From: Chitinophagaceae bacterium
GTDB taxonomy: Bacteria; Bacteroidota; Bacteroidia; Chitinophagales; Chitinophagaceae
Direction: 5' to 3'
DNA: 64,000 nucleotides
Assembly (NCBI GenBank): GCA_016713085.1
Contig: JADJPV010000002.1
Coordinates: 124,001-188,000 of the forward strand
The stretch's first letter is position 1, and each line of letters opens with the position of its first letter. Position numbers and translations under genes: made by a program. The notes under the pieces are model-generated. The model was given only the letters and a program-made list of their open reading frames with translations. It was not told the DNA's origin and ran no database searches. Of the stretch, positions 31,508-39,971 are shown in pieces.

Positions 31508-31611
31508 TTATTATTCAAAATTTAAATTAGGACTTACGCAAAAACAATTTTAGGATTATTTAATTGTTTAATTGAGCATCATCAAATATTTTAAACATAA
31601 AAAACAAAAGA

Positions 31612-32088
31612 ATGAATACTCAACCAGCAACCAATAATTTAGTTTTTATTATTTTCATAGGCTTTAGTCTTTATAATTTGGGATATATACTTAACAGCCA
31701 ATTGCAACACTTTGCATTGTACTCACATCTTAATCCCAATGGCTTTGCTGATTATATGACACAGAATAATAAGTTTGCAGTTCTGCCTGCAGTAGTGCCT
31801 GGATTTACTAATTTACTTTTGAGTTTAATACTCATTTGGTTAAAACCTGCTTATCTGCCTGATTGGAATGTTTATCTGTTTATTGCGTTGAATGTTATTG
31901 TAACAGTATCTACATTCATTTGGCAAAGAAGTTTGCACGTTGAATTAGCAGAAACAGGATTTGATGCTGCAAAAATTCAATTATTACTTCGTACAAATTG
32001 GATTAGAACTATAGCTTATGCAATACAGGGTATTACAGTTTTAATACTTTTAAAAAATTTATTACAACAAATCAACAGTGCAAAATAA
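31612..32088 (+). CDS. Integral membrane protein of unknown function
   Basis: 158 residues with about four hydrophobic spans (near residues 10-28, 55-77, 85-108 and 130-150). No motif that I recognise; size and topology are like DUF1772-type small membrane proteins, which is only a resemblance. It begins the second half of the cargo cluster after a 150-base gap with a hairpin, and lies about 100 bases before the secreted hydrolase gene. Confidence 0.55.
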   Translation: MNTQPATNNLVFIIFIGFSLYNLGYILNSQLQHFALYSHLNPNGFADYMTQNNKFAVLPAVVPGFTNLLLSLILIWLKPAYLPDWNVYLFIALNVIVTVSTFIWQRSLHVELAETGFDAAKIQLLLRTNWIRTIAYAIQGITVLILLKNLLQQINSAK

Positions 32089-32188
32089 ATTACAGCAATT
32101 AAAAATAATAATTGGCGCTTTCAATTTCAATATGGGGAGTTATAATAAACATAGAGAAAAAAGATTATCCAATTATAAAATAAAAAAC

Positions 32189-33202
32189 ATGAAACCTAAA
32201 ACATTGTTCAGCCTTAGTATGCTATTGACAATTCTTTCTGTCAATACTGTTTCCGCACAGGAATTTCAGCCTGGCAAAAACAAGATTACTTTTAAAAGCG
32301 GGGGCTTAGCATTGGCAGGTCATTTGTATCTGCCATCAGGCTTTGATAAAAACAAAAAATATCCGGCTGTTATTTTTGATGGCCCACAAACCGGGTTAAA
32401 AGACCAGGTTGCCGGCTTATACGCTCAAAAAATTGCGGAAGCAGGCTATATAACACTGGCTTACGACCATCGCTTTTATGGCGAAAGCGAGGGCATGCCC
32501 CGCCAGTTTGAAGCTCCTTCTAAAAAAGTGGAAGACAATAATAGTGCAATGGATTATATCACTTCGCTGGCCTTTGTTGATAAAGATAAAGTTGGCGGCA
32601 TTGGTATTTGTGCGGGAGGAGGCCTGATGGCCAAAACAGTTGCTGAAAATAATCGGTATAAAATTTTTATTGGTATAGCGGCCTACTATAATGATTCAAC
32701 AAAGTATAAGAATTGGTTTGGCGGAGCAGATGGATTGAAGAAAATGATTGCTAATGCCGCAACGGCCAGAAAAAAGTTTGAAACTACCGGTGAGGTGGAC
32801 TATATGCCTGCCGTATGGAGCGATGCTAATGAACGGAAAGCAGCTATGAGTGCAATGGAAGCAACTAATGAACCTTTTGCCTATTACGGAACCAAAAGAG
32901 GTTACTCTCCTTACTATATTAATCGCATGGCAGTCCAAAGTTACGAAGACATGTTGCAGTTTGATGTTATAGCAAGTACTCCGCTAATTATTGCCCCCTC
33001 ATTGATAATACATGGTAAAACAGATTTGTATTGCAGTCCTTCGGGAGCAGAAAAGTTTTACGAAAAGCTTACAACTACTAAGGATTTTTTCTGGATTGAA
33101 ACAACCAATCATATTGATTTATATGACCAGGAGCAATATGTAAGCCAGGCCATAAATAAAGCTGTAAGCTGGATGAATAAATATTTGCCGTTAAATAACT
33201 GA
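32189..33202 (+). CDS. Secreted alpha/beta hydrolase (dienelactone hydrolase-like)
   Basis: About 337 residues. The start at 32189 gives a clean signal peptide (MKPKTLFSLSMLLTILSVNTVSAQ); an upstream in-frame ATG would bury it. The nucleophile elbow is GIGICAGGG, with cysteine instead of serine, as in dienelactone hydrolases; LIIHGKTDLYC and TTNHIDLYD supply the aspartate and histidine. Predicted to act in the periplasm on a small ester or lactone. Cargo gene, apparently co-regulated with the surrounding reductases. Confidence 0.8.
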   Translation: MKPKTLFSLSMLLTILSVNTVSAQEFQPGKNKITFKSGGLALAGHLYLPSGFDKNKKYPAVIFDGPQTGLKDQVAGLYAQKIAEAGYITLAYDHRFYGESEGMPRQFEAPSKKVEDNNSAMDYITSLAFVDKDKVGGIGICAGGGLMAKTVAENNRYKIFIGIAAYYNDSTKYKNWFGGADGLKKMIANAATARKKFETTGEVDYMPAVWSDANERKAAMSAMEATNEPFAYYGTKRGYSPYYINRMAVQSYEDMLQFDVIASTPLIIAPSLIIHGKTDLYCSPSGAEKFYEKLTTTKDFFWIETTNHIDLYDQEQYVSQAINKAVSWMNKYLPLNN

Positions 33203-33242
33203 ACAAGCAACTTACATTATTAGAAACAAAAAAACTATTCTA

Positions 33243-34187
33243 ATGAAAGCAATGCTCATCAATAAATATGGTAACCCTGATGTGTTTTATTTTGGGGAGA
33301 TAGTGAAACCGAAAATAAAAGAGGATGAAATACTTGTAAAAGTTTTCGGTTCAAGTGTGAATCCGGTAGATACAGGCCTCAGGAAAGGCTTACTTAAAAG
33401 TTTTGTGAGGTTGAAACTGCCTGTTGTTTTGGGCGTGGATGTAAGTGGCAAAGTAGTTGAAGTTGGAAAAGGAGTAACCAAATTTAAAGCAGGCGACAAG
33501 GCTTATGCTTACCTGGGGATAAATAAAAATGGAGGATATGGAGAGTTTATATCAATGCCTGAATCGTTTGCTGCACTAATCCCTGATAATTTGAATATCA
33601 CAGAAGCTGGAACTGTACCGGGTGTCGGAATGACAGCGTATGAGGCATTTACCATTCATGCCCCCGTTAAACCGGGAATGAAAGTGCTGATAAACGGAGC
33701 AACGGGAGGAGTTGGCACTTATGCTATTCAAATTGCCAAATATTTTGGTGCAGAAGTTACAGCAGTCTGCAGCGCAGGTAAGGTTGAACTCGCTAAGCAA
33801 TTAGGGGCAGATATAATTATTGATTACGGGAAAACAGATATTCTGCAAACTAAGGTGCGTTATGATGTAGTATTGAACTGTGTAAGGGGAATTGGATTTA
33901 AAAAATTCTTAAAGCTGCTAAAACCCCGGGGCAAATCTGTTGTCATCGCAGGTAATCCGGTCGAAATTCCGCTTATGAAATTTTTCAATCTCTTTTCCTC
34001 ACGTAAATCAATATTCTTTTTTGTAAAAACTGATGGGCAAATTTTAGAAGGGTTAAGTGACCTCATAGAGTCAGGGGAGGTAAAACCCGTAATTGAGAAA
34101 ATTTATCCCTGGAAAGAGCTTTCACAGGCACATCGCCATGTAGAAACAGGAAAAATTGCAGGAAAAATAGGAATCGAAATAAAGTAA
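33243..34187 (+). CDS. Zinc-independent NAD(P)-dependent alcohol dehydrogenase / quinone oxidoreductase
   Basis: 314 residues of the medium-chain dehydrogenase family. VKVFGSSVNPVDTGLRKG and GVDVSGKVVEVGKGVTKFKAGDKAYAYL are the catalytic-domain motifs of the quinone oxidoreductase branch, and VLINGATGGVGTYAIQIAKYFGAEVTAVC is the cofactor-binding motif. The zinc cysteines of classical alcohol dehydrogenases are lacking. Would reduce quinones or enones with NADPH. Confidence 0.9.
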   Translation: MKAMLINKYGNPDVFYFGEIVKPKIKEDEILVKVFGSSVNPVDTGLRKGLLKSFVRLKLPVVLGVDVSGKVVEVGKGVTKFKAGDKAYAYLGINKNGGYGEFISMPESFAALIPDNLNITEAGTVPGVGMTAYEAFTIHAPVKPGMKVLINGATGGVGTYAIQIAKYFGAEVTAVCSAGKVELAKQLGADIIIDYGKTDILQTKVRYDVVLNCVRGIGFKKFLKLLKPRGKSVVIAGNPVEIPLMKFFNLFSSRKSIFFFVKTDGQILEGLSDLIESGEVKPVIEKIYPWKELSQAHRHVETGKIAGKIGIEIK

Positions 34188-34208
34188 ATAAGCAAAAATA
34201 CAAATAGG

Positions 34209-34904
34209 ATGAGCAAAGTAATTCTTATCACTGGTTCAAACAAAGGCATCGGCTTTGAAATCGCCAGAGAGTGTGGCAAAGCAGGTTTCCATGTAATAAT
34301 TTCGGGGCGCAATGAAGAACGATTGAATACTGCACTCGAAAGACTTCTGAAAGAAAATATAAATGCAGATTCATTGCTTATGGATGTCAGCAGCCGGGAA
34401 AGCATAGAAAAAGCGGCAAAACAATTTTCTTCAAAAAATCTGAAAATTGATGTGTTGGTCAATAACGCAGGTATTATTGTAAAGGGCGATAACCGCTTAT
34501 TGCAAAATGACAAGAACCTCTTAGAACAAACCATCATTACAAACAGTTATGGTCCGCTGTATGTAACAAAATCATTTCTTCCATTTATATATTCCCCCGG
34601 CAGAATAATAATGGTTTCCAGCACAGGCGGAGCATTAAGCCGGGATGTGATGGAATGGTCACCTGCTTACTGTGTTTCAAAAACGCTGCTGAATGCAATA
34701 ACCCTACAACTTGCTTACGAACTTCGGGATAAAAATATTTCGGTAAATGCTGTTTGTCCCGGATGGGTTCGCACCGATATGGGCGGAGCAACCGCACCAC
34801 GAAGTGTAGAGAAAGGCGCAGAAACTCCGGTGTGGCTGGCAACCGAAGCAGCACAAAAACTAACAGGAAACTTTTTATACGATAAAACTGAAATATCATG
34901 GTAA
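34209..34904 (+). CDS. Short-chain dehydrogenase/reductase, first copy
   Basis: 231 residues. ILITGSNKGIGFEIARECGKAGFHVI is the TGxxxGxG cofactor site, VLVNNAGI the NNAG motif, and SPAYCVSKTLL the catalytic YxxxK. VCPGWVRTDMGG follows as in carbonyl-reductase-like members. The end overlaps the start of the next dehydrogenase by 7 bases, so the pair is translationally coupled. Confidence 0.92.
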   Translation: MSKVILITGSNKGIGFEIARECGKAGFHVIISGRNEERLNTALERLLKENINADSLLMDVSSRESIEKAAKQFSSKNLKIDVLVNNAGIIVKGDNRLLQNDKNLLEQTIITNSYGPLYVTKSFLPFIYSPGRIIMVSSTGGALSRDVMEWSPAYCVSKTLLNAITLQLAYELRDKNISVNAVCPGWVRTDMGGATAPRSVEKGAETPVWLATEAAQKLTGNFLYDKTEISW

Positions 34905-35656
34905 ATAAAACAGCATTAATCACAGGCGCAAGTGAAGGATTGGGTAGAGAGTTTGCAAAGCAGTTGGTGACCAATGGTTACAATATAACTGCCGTTGCCC
35001 GAAATGAAAACAAATTGAAACAGTTGGTGAATGAAATAGGAAATAATCATTCCTATATTGTAGCAGACCTGACAACTGTTGAAGGTCAAGACAAAATTGT
35101 TCAGACAATTTTAGAACAGCATTTTGATTTACTGATAAACAATGCAGGAATAGGCGCTGTGGGGAAATTCACAGAACTCCCTCTTGAAAAATATGAGGAG
35201 GTATTAACCTTAAATATTCAAACAGTTGTAAAACTTTCTTATGCATATTTAAAAACTGCCAAAGCAGGCGATGCCTTAATAAATGTTTCTTCATCGCTTG
35301 CTTTTATGCCAATGCCTGCCGTTGGACTTTATGCAGTCACCAAAGCATTCGTTACTTCTTTTTCGGAATCGCTATGGTATGAGCAAAAATCCCGTGGCGT
35401 TTATGTAATGGGGCTTTGCCCTGGAATTATTTCAACCAACTTTAATACTAATGCAGGTGGCGGAGTAAACAAGGCACCTAAAATGATGACACAAACACCG
35501 GAACAGGTTGTAAGCATCGCATTAAAGGCACTGGAATCCCGAAAAAAACCAACAGTCCTTTCTGTTTTTACAGACAGATTATTTGCGTTTTTGTTTCGGT
35601 TTTATTCACGAAAAGCAATAGTTTCTACAATGGGGAAAATGGGTAGTAAGACATAA
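34898..35656 (+). CDS. Short-chain dehydrogenase/reductase, second copy
   Basis: 252 residues. ALITGASEGLGREFAKQLVTNGYNITAV, LLINNAGIGAVG, and GLYAVTKAFVTSFSESL contain the cofactor site, NNAG motif and YxxxK. It resembles the DltE-like branch of SDRs more than its neighbour, so the pair is not a recent duplication. Last gene of the cargo cluster; a strong hairpin follows at 35671. Confidence 0.92.
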   Translation: MVNKTALITGASEGLGREFAKQLVTNGYNITAVARNENKLKQLVNEIGNNHSYIVADLTTVEGQDKIVQTILEQHFDLLINNAGIGAVGKFTELPLEKYEEVLTLNIQTVVKLSYAYLKTAKAGDALINVSSSLAFMPMPAVGLYAVTKAFVTSFSESLWYEQKSRGVYVMGLCPGIISTNFNTNAGGGVNKAPKMMTQTPEQVVSIALKALESRKKPTVLSVFTDRLFAFLFRFYSRKAIVSTMGKMGSKT

Positions 35657-35670
35657 CAATTGACTTGTCC

Positions 35671-35710
35671 TGAAATAGGTTGACAGAAATGTCAATTTTA
35701 TTTCACACAA
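35671..35710. terminator. Large hairpin at the right end of the oxidoreductase cargo
   Basis: TGAAATAGGTTGACA pairs with TGTCAATTTTATTTCA around a short GAAA loop, 13 perfect pairs plus wobbles. It could terminate the SDR transcript or be the remnant of a transposon end; there is no long T tract. Confidence 0.45.
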
Positions 35711-35931
35711 GCTAACACACAGTCCAAAAATTGCAAAAGAACTTACAAGTTTCCAGGCCTGAAAAAATTGGATTAAAAATATTTCTTCCATATTGAAAAA
35801 TAAAAAATATCCCAACCACTTTTCAGCAGACAAAATAACTTCTCGACAGCGGACGGCATACCCAACATTGACAAGGTTTAAATCGACACGGTGGACAGAA
35901 CGCCAGCAGGTAACATGAACTGTGCAAATAC

Positions 35932-36612
35932 CTACATACCAATCCCATATAATCTCTTCACATATTCAATCTCACCCTTCTCACTGGCCCTCTGCAGGCT
36001 CAGCATTTTGTTTTGAGAATTAAACTCCTTCATGTCCAGCAACTGTTGCTGCACATTGTCGGCTACACCATTAATTATTTCAAGCCGTTTGGCATCTGCC
36101 ATCTGAGTAGCAAAAGCATTGACAACCATAAATAACTGGTCAATATTTTTCATGCTCTCGTCCATCATGCCTATATAGATGCTGAGCATGTATTCCAGTT
36201 CCTCAGCAGTAAAATTTTTATCCTGCCGGAACAATGCCCAGGCTCCTTTGTATTCATTTACCATTGCTACCTGCATTTCAATAATATCCTTTACCCGTTT
36301 GTAATTGGCAATGGCTGATTTTACTTTCTTCAGTTCTTCAAAATAATCTTCATAGAGTTTCTTTTGCTTCTGAACCCAATCCCTGATTTCATTCAGCTTT
36401 AGCTGACTCATTTTATTTTCCAATGTCTTTTGAGCATTCTGCAGCCAGATAGTCTTGTTCTGCAAACGCTGAATTTGTAAGTCAGCCGCTTTAATAACCT
36501 TTTTAACTGCAGCCTTGATAATATCTACAATAGGTATTTGTGCCTGCGTTTCTTTTACCGGCAGTATCATGCAGCACATCATCAAACCCGCCATTGCCAA
36601 TAATCGTTTCAT
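35932..36612 (-). CDS. Secreted TraI/VirB5-like transfer protein, copy 3
   Basis: 226 residues with signal peptide (MKRLLAMAGLMMCCMILPVKETQAQ). IQRLQNKTIWLQNAQKTLENKMSQLKLNEIRDWVQKQKKLYEDYF is the typical TraI (DUF4141) opening of Bacteroidetes ICEs, and ANYKRVKDIIEMQVAMVNEYKGAWALFRQDKNFTAEELEYM plus MLSLQRASEKGEIEYVKRLYGIG repeat the blocks of the two paralogues at 26.4-27.7 kb. Of the three it is closest to canonical TraI. It follows the lipoprotein gene after 6 bases and TraG before that. Confidence 0.8.
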   Translation of the reverse strand: MKRLLAMAGLMMCCMILPVKETQAQIPIVDIIKAAVKKVIKAADLQIQRLQNKTIWLQNAQKTLENKMSQLKLNEIRDWVQKQKKLYEDYFEELKKVKSAIANYKRVKDIIEMQVAMVNEYKGAWALFRQDKNFTAEELEYMLSIYIGMMDESMKNIDQLFMVVNAFATQMADAKRLEIINGVADNVQQQLLDMKEFNSQNKMLSLQRASEKGEIEYVKRLYGIGM

Positions 36613-36618
36613 AAAAGT

Positions 36619-36999
36619 TCATTTTATTTTTTGGTATTTATTAGTGCCATCAAAAAGCACTTTTTCTTTTACATCAAATGAGTAATGGTCCAGTGTTTCG
36701 GATTCTTCCAACAGTTTGCTGTCGGTGTTGTAGATGCCGGAGGTTTCTTTCACTTTATATTCCGGCTCCTTTGCTTCGCCATCTACCTGCCTTGCAAAGA
36801 GCCATTTGTTTATAATTTTAAATTGTCTCGCTTCTTTATTCTGGATACTTATTACCAGGGTATCGTACTCTTTTCCAAATTCGTTAGTTCCTTCCCTTAC
36901 ATAAGTTCCCGGAATAAACCCGGCAATTTCATCTTTTGCAGAATTACAACTGCTGGCAATAGCCATTAAGAGCAAAACAAAAACTGTTACGTTTTTCAT
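36619..36999 (-). CDS. Small lipoprotein of the tra operon
   Basis: 126 residues. The ATG at 36999 gives MKNVTVFVLLLMAIASSC, a lipoprotein-type signal with the acceptor cysteine at residue 18; longer upstream reading would spoil it. The mature part is a small beta-rich domain (GTYVREGTNEFGKEYDTLVISIQNK, then GIYNTDSKLLEESETL). Located between traG and the VirB5-like gene. It could anchor the channel at the outer membrane or act in entry exclusion; neither is shown. Confidence 0.65.
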   Translation of the reverse strand: MKNVTVFVLLLMAIASSCNSAKDEIAGFIPGTYVREGTNEFGKEYDTLVISIQNKEARQFKIINKWLFARQVDGEAKEPEYKVKETSGIYNTDSKLLEESETLDHYSFDVKEKVLFDGTNKYQKIK

Positions 37000-37003
37000 A
37001 CTA

Positions 37004-39448
37004 TTAATTTTTAGAGTGAATAATATCATCTGCCATAGCCCTGATGCCTTTTTCAATATCACCACCAAACTTTGCCGCATAGGCATTCACTCTCACTTTT
37101 TCTTTCTCCTCTGTGGTGTAAGCAAGATATTCTTCCGGTGAAACTTCAGTCCGGTACACTTTGCTTAACACGCCACCAAGGCTAATAAAAACTTCTTTGT
37201 ATTTTTTTGTCGGGTCGTTTGCTTTGTTGATGCTTAATACCAACGCTTTTTCTTTCTCCGTCAATCCCAGCAATTCCTGTATCTGGTCAAACTTGTTCTG
37301 ATATTTACTTTGGTCTAATAATATTTTACAATCGCTATTATTAATGATGGCTTGCTTTACCACTGGGGAAGAAATGATGTCTTCCACTTCCTGTGTTACA
37401 ACTATGGCCTCACCAAAGAATTTCCTTACCGTTTTAAACAGGTACTTGATGTATTCTGCCATGCCTTCTTTTGCGATGGCTTTCCAGGCCTCTTCAATCA
37501 AAATCATTTTGCGGATGCCTTTCAGTTTTCTCATTTTGGAAATAAAAACTTCCATAATGATAATAGTTACAACTGGAAAGAGTATTGGGTGGTCTTTGAT
37601 ATTGTCCAGTTCAAAAACTATAAACCGCTGCTGCAATAAATCTAAGTTCTCATCCGCATTTAGCAAGTAATCAAACTCACCGCCTTTATAGTAAGGCCTC
37701 AGTACATACAAAAAATTGGAAACATCAAAATCCTTATCCTTTACATTATCCCCTTTTAGTTTTTCTACAAAGTCTTCTTTTAAAAATTCAAAAAAGGAAT
37801 TGAAACAGGGGAAAATATTTTTATGCTTCTCCACTTTTTCAAAATACAATTGCAGGGCATTTGACAAAGCCACATATTCGCTGCGGTTAAAGGTTTCATT
37901 GTCTTTTTTCCATAAAGCCAGCAAAAGGGTTTTAATGCTTTCCTTTTTTTCTGTATCCAACACATCGCCTTCCCCAATATAAAACGGGTTGAACTTAATT
38001 GGTTTAGTTTCGCTGTATGTGAAATAGTAACCTTTCACCATATCGCAGAGGCCTTTGTAACTATGACCCACATCTACCAGCACAATATGTGTGCCTTTTT
38101 CATAGTAGCTCCTTACCATGTGGTTGGTAAAGAAGGATTTTCCGCTGCCGGAAGGCCCCAAAATGAATTTATTTCTATTGGTACAAATGCCTTTATCCAT
38201 CGGCTCATCCGAAATATCCACATGCACCGGCTTCCCACTAAGCCTGTCGCCAAGCCGTATGCCGATTGGACTTATAGAAGACCGGTAATTTGTTTCCAAA
38301 TTAAAAAAGCAACAAGCCTGTGGTGAGAAAGTGTCAAACGTATCGTTCATAGGAAAGTCGGCAGCATTGCCGGGTATGCCTGCCCACCATATTTGAGCAG
38401 CGCCTTCCGTTTCTAATTTTGGTGTAGCGTCCATTTGGGTAAGTGCAGATGAACAGAGATTACGGATATTTTTCAATTCATCTTTGTTGTCCGTCCAGGC
38501 TAGTAAATTAAAATGTGCCTTAACCGGCAAACGCTGCTCACTGATAGCTTCATTCAGGAATGCATCGGTTGACTCCTTTGAAATAAAGTTTTCCCGGCTG
38601 TATGCAGACAGCGATTGCAGCCGCAGTCTTTTACTCTCCAATTTCTGTATTGTTTTCTGCACATCTTCAATAAACACATATTGGCTGTAGATATGATTGC
38701 AGCTAAGCAATTGACCAATGGGTGATGCAAAGCCCACACTGAACTTTGTTTTATCGGTAGAATATTTATCATAGTTAATCCGGGAGCCACACAGCGCCGG
38801 AACAAATTCTGCGTCCGCCATTGTATAAAGCTGGCAATGATTTTCTCCAATCTTCCAGTTGTCTTTAAACTCAATATCTCTTATTGATGTATCGCTGGAT
38901 TGCAGGTTCAGGTATTGAACAAGTAATTTAAACAACGCTGCATCATCTAATTTTGTAAAGGAAATAAAACTGCTGTCAGAGAGTATCTTTTCAAACTGCC
39001 CTACATGGTTCATGAAGTCATGAAAATGTTTTGGCTGAAGCGTTTCTTCCGGCACAATTGATTTACGCAACAGGCCGGAGAAAACAGAAGAAGATTGTTT
39101 CCGGTTAGCAGGTTTCTTTGTAAGCATGATGTAACAGCTATGGTCTAAGTATGGCCGTTCATTAAAGAATCGTTCGCTGCTGCGGCTGAGAAAGCTATTG
39201 TCATCATTTTGGAAACCTGCTTTGTATTTTACCTCAGTAAACCAATCTTGCTTATACAATACACTATTAACCGGCAATACCTTTATCGCTTTTATCCAGG
39301 CATGATGGAAGGCCTCATAATCATCATTACTCATCGTAAAAAGCTCTGGCAGTTCCACTTTAAAGGCAACGGTAACATCTCCCATTTTAGAGAGAATGGC
39401 ATCATGCTCCATGCCATAAACAGGCAGTATATCAAACAGGTTCTTCAT
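37004..39448 (-). CDS. traG: TraG-family conjugation ATPase (VirB4-like)
   Basis: 814 residues. The Walker A motif in FILGPSGSGKSFFTNHMVRSYYEKGTHIVLVDVG lies near residue 430, and the Walker B region in MILIEEAWKAIAKEGMAEYIKYLFKTVRKFFGEAIVVTQEVEDI near residue 665. The N-terminal 400 residues are the family-specific domain starting MKNLFDILPVYGMEHDAILSKMGDVTVAF. It powers assembly of the type IV secretion channel at the inner membrane. It overlaps the traF stop by 4 bases. Intact. Confidence 0.94.
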   Translation of the reverse strand: MKNLFDILPVYGMEHDAILSKMGDVTVAFKVELPELFTMSNDDYEAFHHAWIKAIKVLPVNSVLYKQDWFTEVKYKAGFQNDDNSFLSRSSERFFNERPYLDHSCYIMLTKKPANRKQSSSVFSGLLRKSIVPEETLQPKHFHDFMNHVGQFEKILSDSSFISFTKLDDAALFKLLVQYLNLQSSDTSIRDIEFKDNWKIGENHCQLYTMADAEFVPALCGSRINYDKYSTDKTKFSVGFASPIGQLLSCNHIYSQYVFIEDVQKTIQKLESKRLRLQSLSAYSRENFISKESTDAFLNEAISEQRLPVKAHFNLLAWTDNKDELKNIRNLCSSALTQMDATPKLETEGAAQIWWAGIPGNAADFPMNDTFDTFSPQACCFFNLETNYRSSISPIGIRLGDRLSGKPVHVDISDEPMDKGICTNRNKFILGPSGSGKSFFTNHMVRSYYEKGTHIVLVDVGHSYKGLCDMVKGYYFTYSETKPIKFNPFYIGEGDVLDTEKKESIKTLLLALWKKDNETFNRSEYVALSNALQLYFEKVEKHKNIFPCFNSFFEFLKEDFVEKLKGDNVKDKDFDVSNFLYVLRPYYKGGEFDYLLNADENLDLLQQRFIVFELDNIKDHPILFPVVTIIIMEVFISKMRKLKGIRKMILIEEAWKAIAKEGMAEYIKYLFKTVRKFFGEAIVVTQEVEDIISSPVVKQAIINNSDCKILLDQSKYQNKFDQIQELLGLTEKEKALVLSINKANDPTKKYKEVFISLGGVLSKVYRTEVSPEEYLAYTTEEKEKVRVNAYAAKFGGDIEKGIRAMADDIIHSKN

Positions 39449-39768
39449 TTCAATAAAATCTTTTTCAGTTTCACAATAGAGTAACTCTTGATGACTCTCG
39501 GTACAGCCTTCCGGGCAATCTTTTTCATCAACCCATACTGACCATAAGTGCGGCTCATTTTATATACATACATAAACAATGCAGTGCCTGCGGAGAAAAT
39601 AATGATTAAGCAAATGAAAATATTGATACCTGCGATATAGAGTATTGCAAAGATTATCATGAGTATTACCAACCCACCGCCCAGGTACCAGATGTATTGT
39701 GCTTTTAAGCCTTTAAACTCAATGGGCTTATTGATGCCTTTATTGATTTGATAGACGGAGCTGGACAT
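39445..39768 (-). CDS. traF: Conjugative transposon protein TraF (DUF4133)
   Basis: 107 residues. YQINKGINKPIEFKGLKAQYIWYLGGGLVILMIIFAILYIAGI gives the characteristic start and first of two membrane helices of DUF4133, followed by a basic C-terminal tail ending in KKILLK. The protein is VirB3-like in position, just ahead of the VirB4-like ATPase. It is the first gene of the middle tra piece and lies downstream of the second promoter-like element. Confidence 0.9.
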   Translation of the reverse strand: MSSSVYQINKGINKPIEFKGLKAQYIWYLGGGLVILMIIFAILYIAGINIFICLIIIFSAGTALFMYVYKMSRTYGQYGLMKKIARKAVPRVIKSYSIVKLKKILLK

Positions 39769-39807
39769 TAGCCATGTAGCAGCAAATAGTTTTCCAGATA
39801 GAGAGAG

Positions 39808-39875
39808 TTGGGGGTAAGAGGGGTAGGAAGAACAACCATTTAACTTTCGAAAATACAGCTTAAATTAGCGTATTG
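39808..39875 (-). promoter_or_regulatory. Promoter-like 68-bp element, copy 2
   Basis: Ungapped match to 27767-27834. On the minus strand it carries TATTTTCG in the -7 place and TTTC 21 bases before it. It lies 39 bases upstream of traF. Confidence 0.5.
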
Positions 39876-39905
39876 CCGAAAGGTTTGTTGACAAAGATTC
39901 GGCAA
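39873..39905. other. Inverted repeat between traF and the ABC transporter
   Basis: TTGCCGAA / TTCGGCAA, perfect 8-bp arms separated by 17 bases, in the divergent promoter region. Possible operator or hairpin. Confidence 0.5.
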
Positions 39906-39971
39906 TGCAATTGTTGTCGGATATGCTGTGAGACCCTACGATTCTAAATAACATTTAAAGAAAAGACACAC

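Larger units (their letters stand above)
27980..35718. repeat. 12-bp direct repeats bracketing the oxidoreductase cargo
   Basis: ACAAGCTAACAC occurs at 27980-27991 and at 35707-35718, on either side of the AraC-to-SDR genes. It may be a recombination core or duplication made when the block entered the tra operon. Confidence 0.4.

Noticed and set aside
31528..31545. GGACTTACGC-like sequence resembling an insertion sequence end
   Set aside because: Only a single short match without partner or transposase; likely chance.
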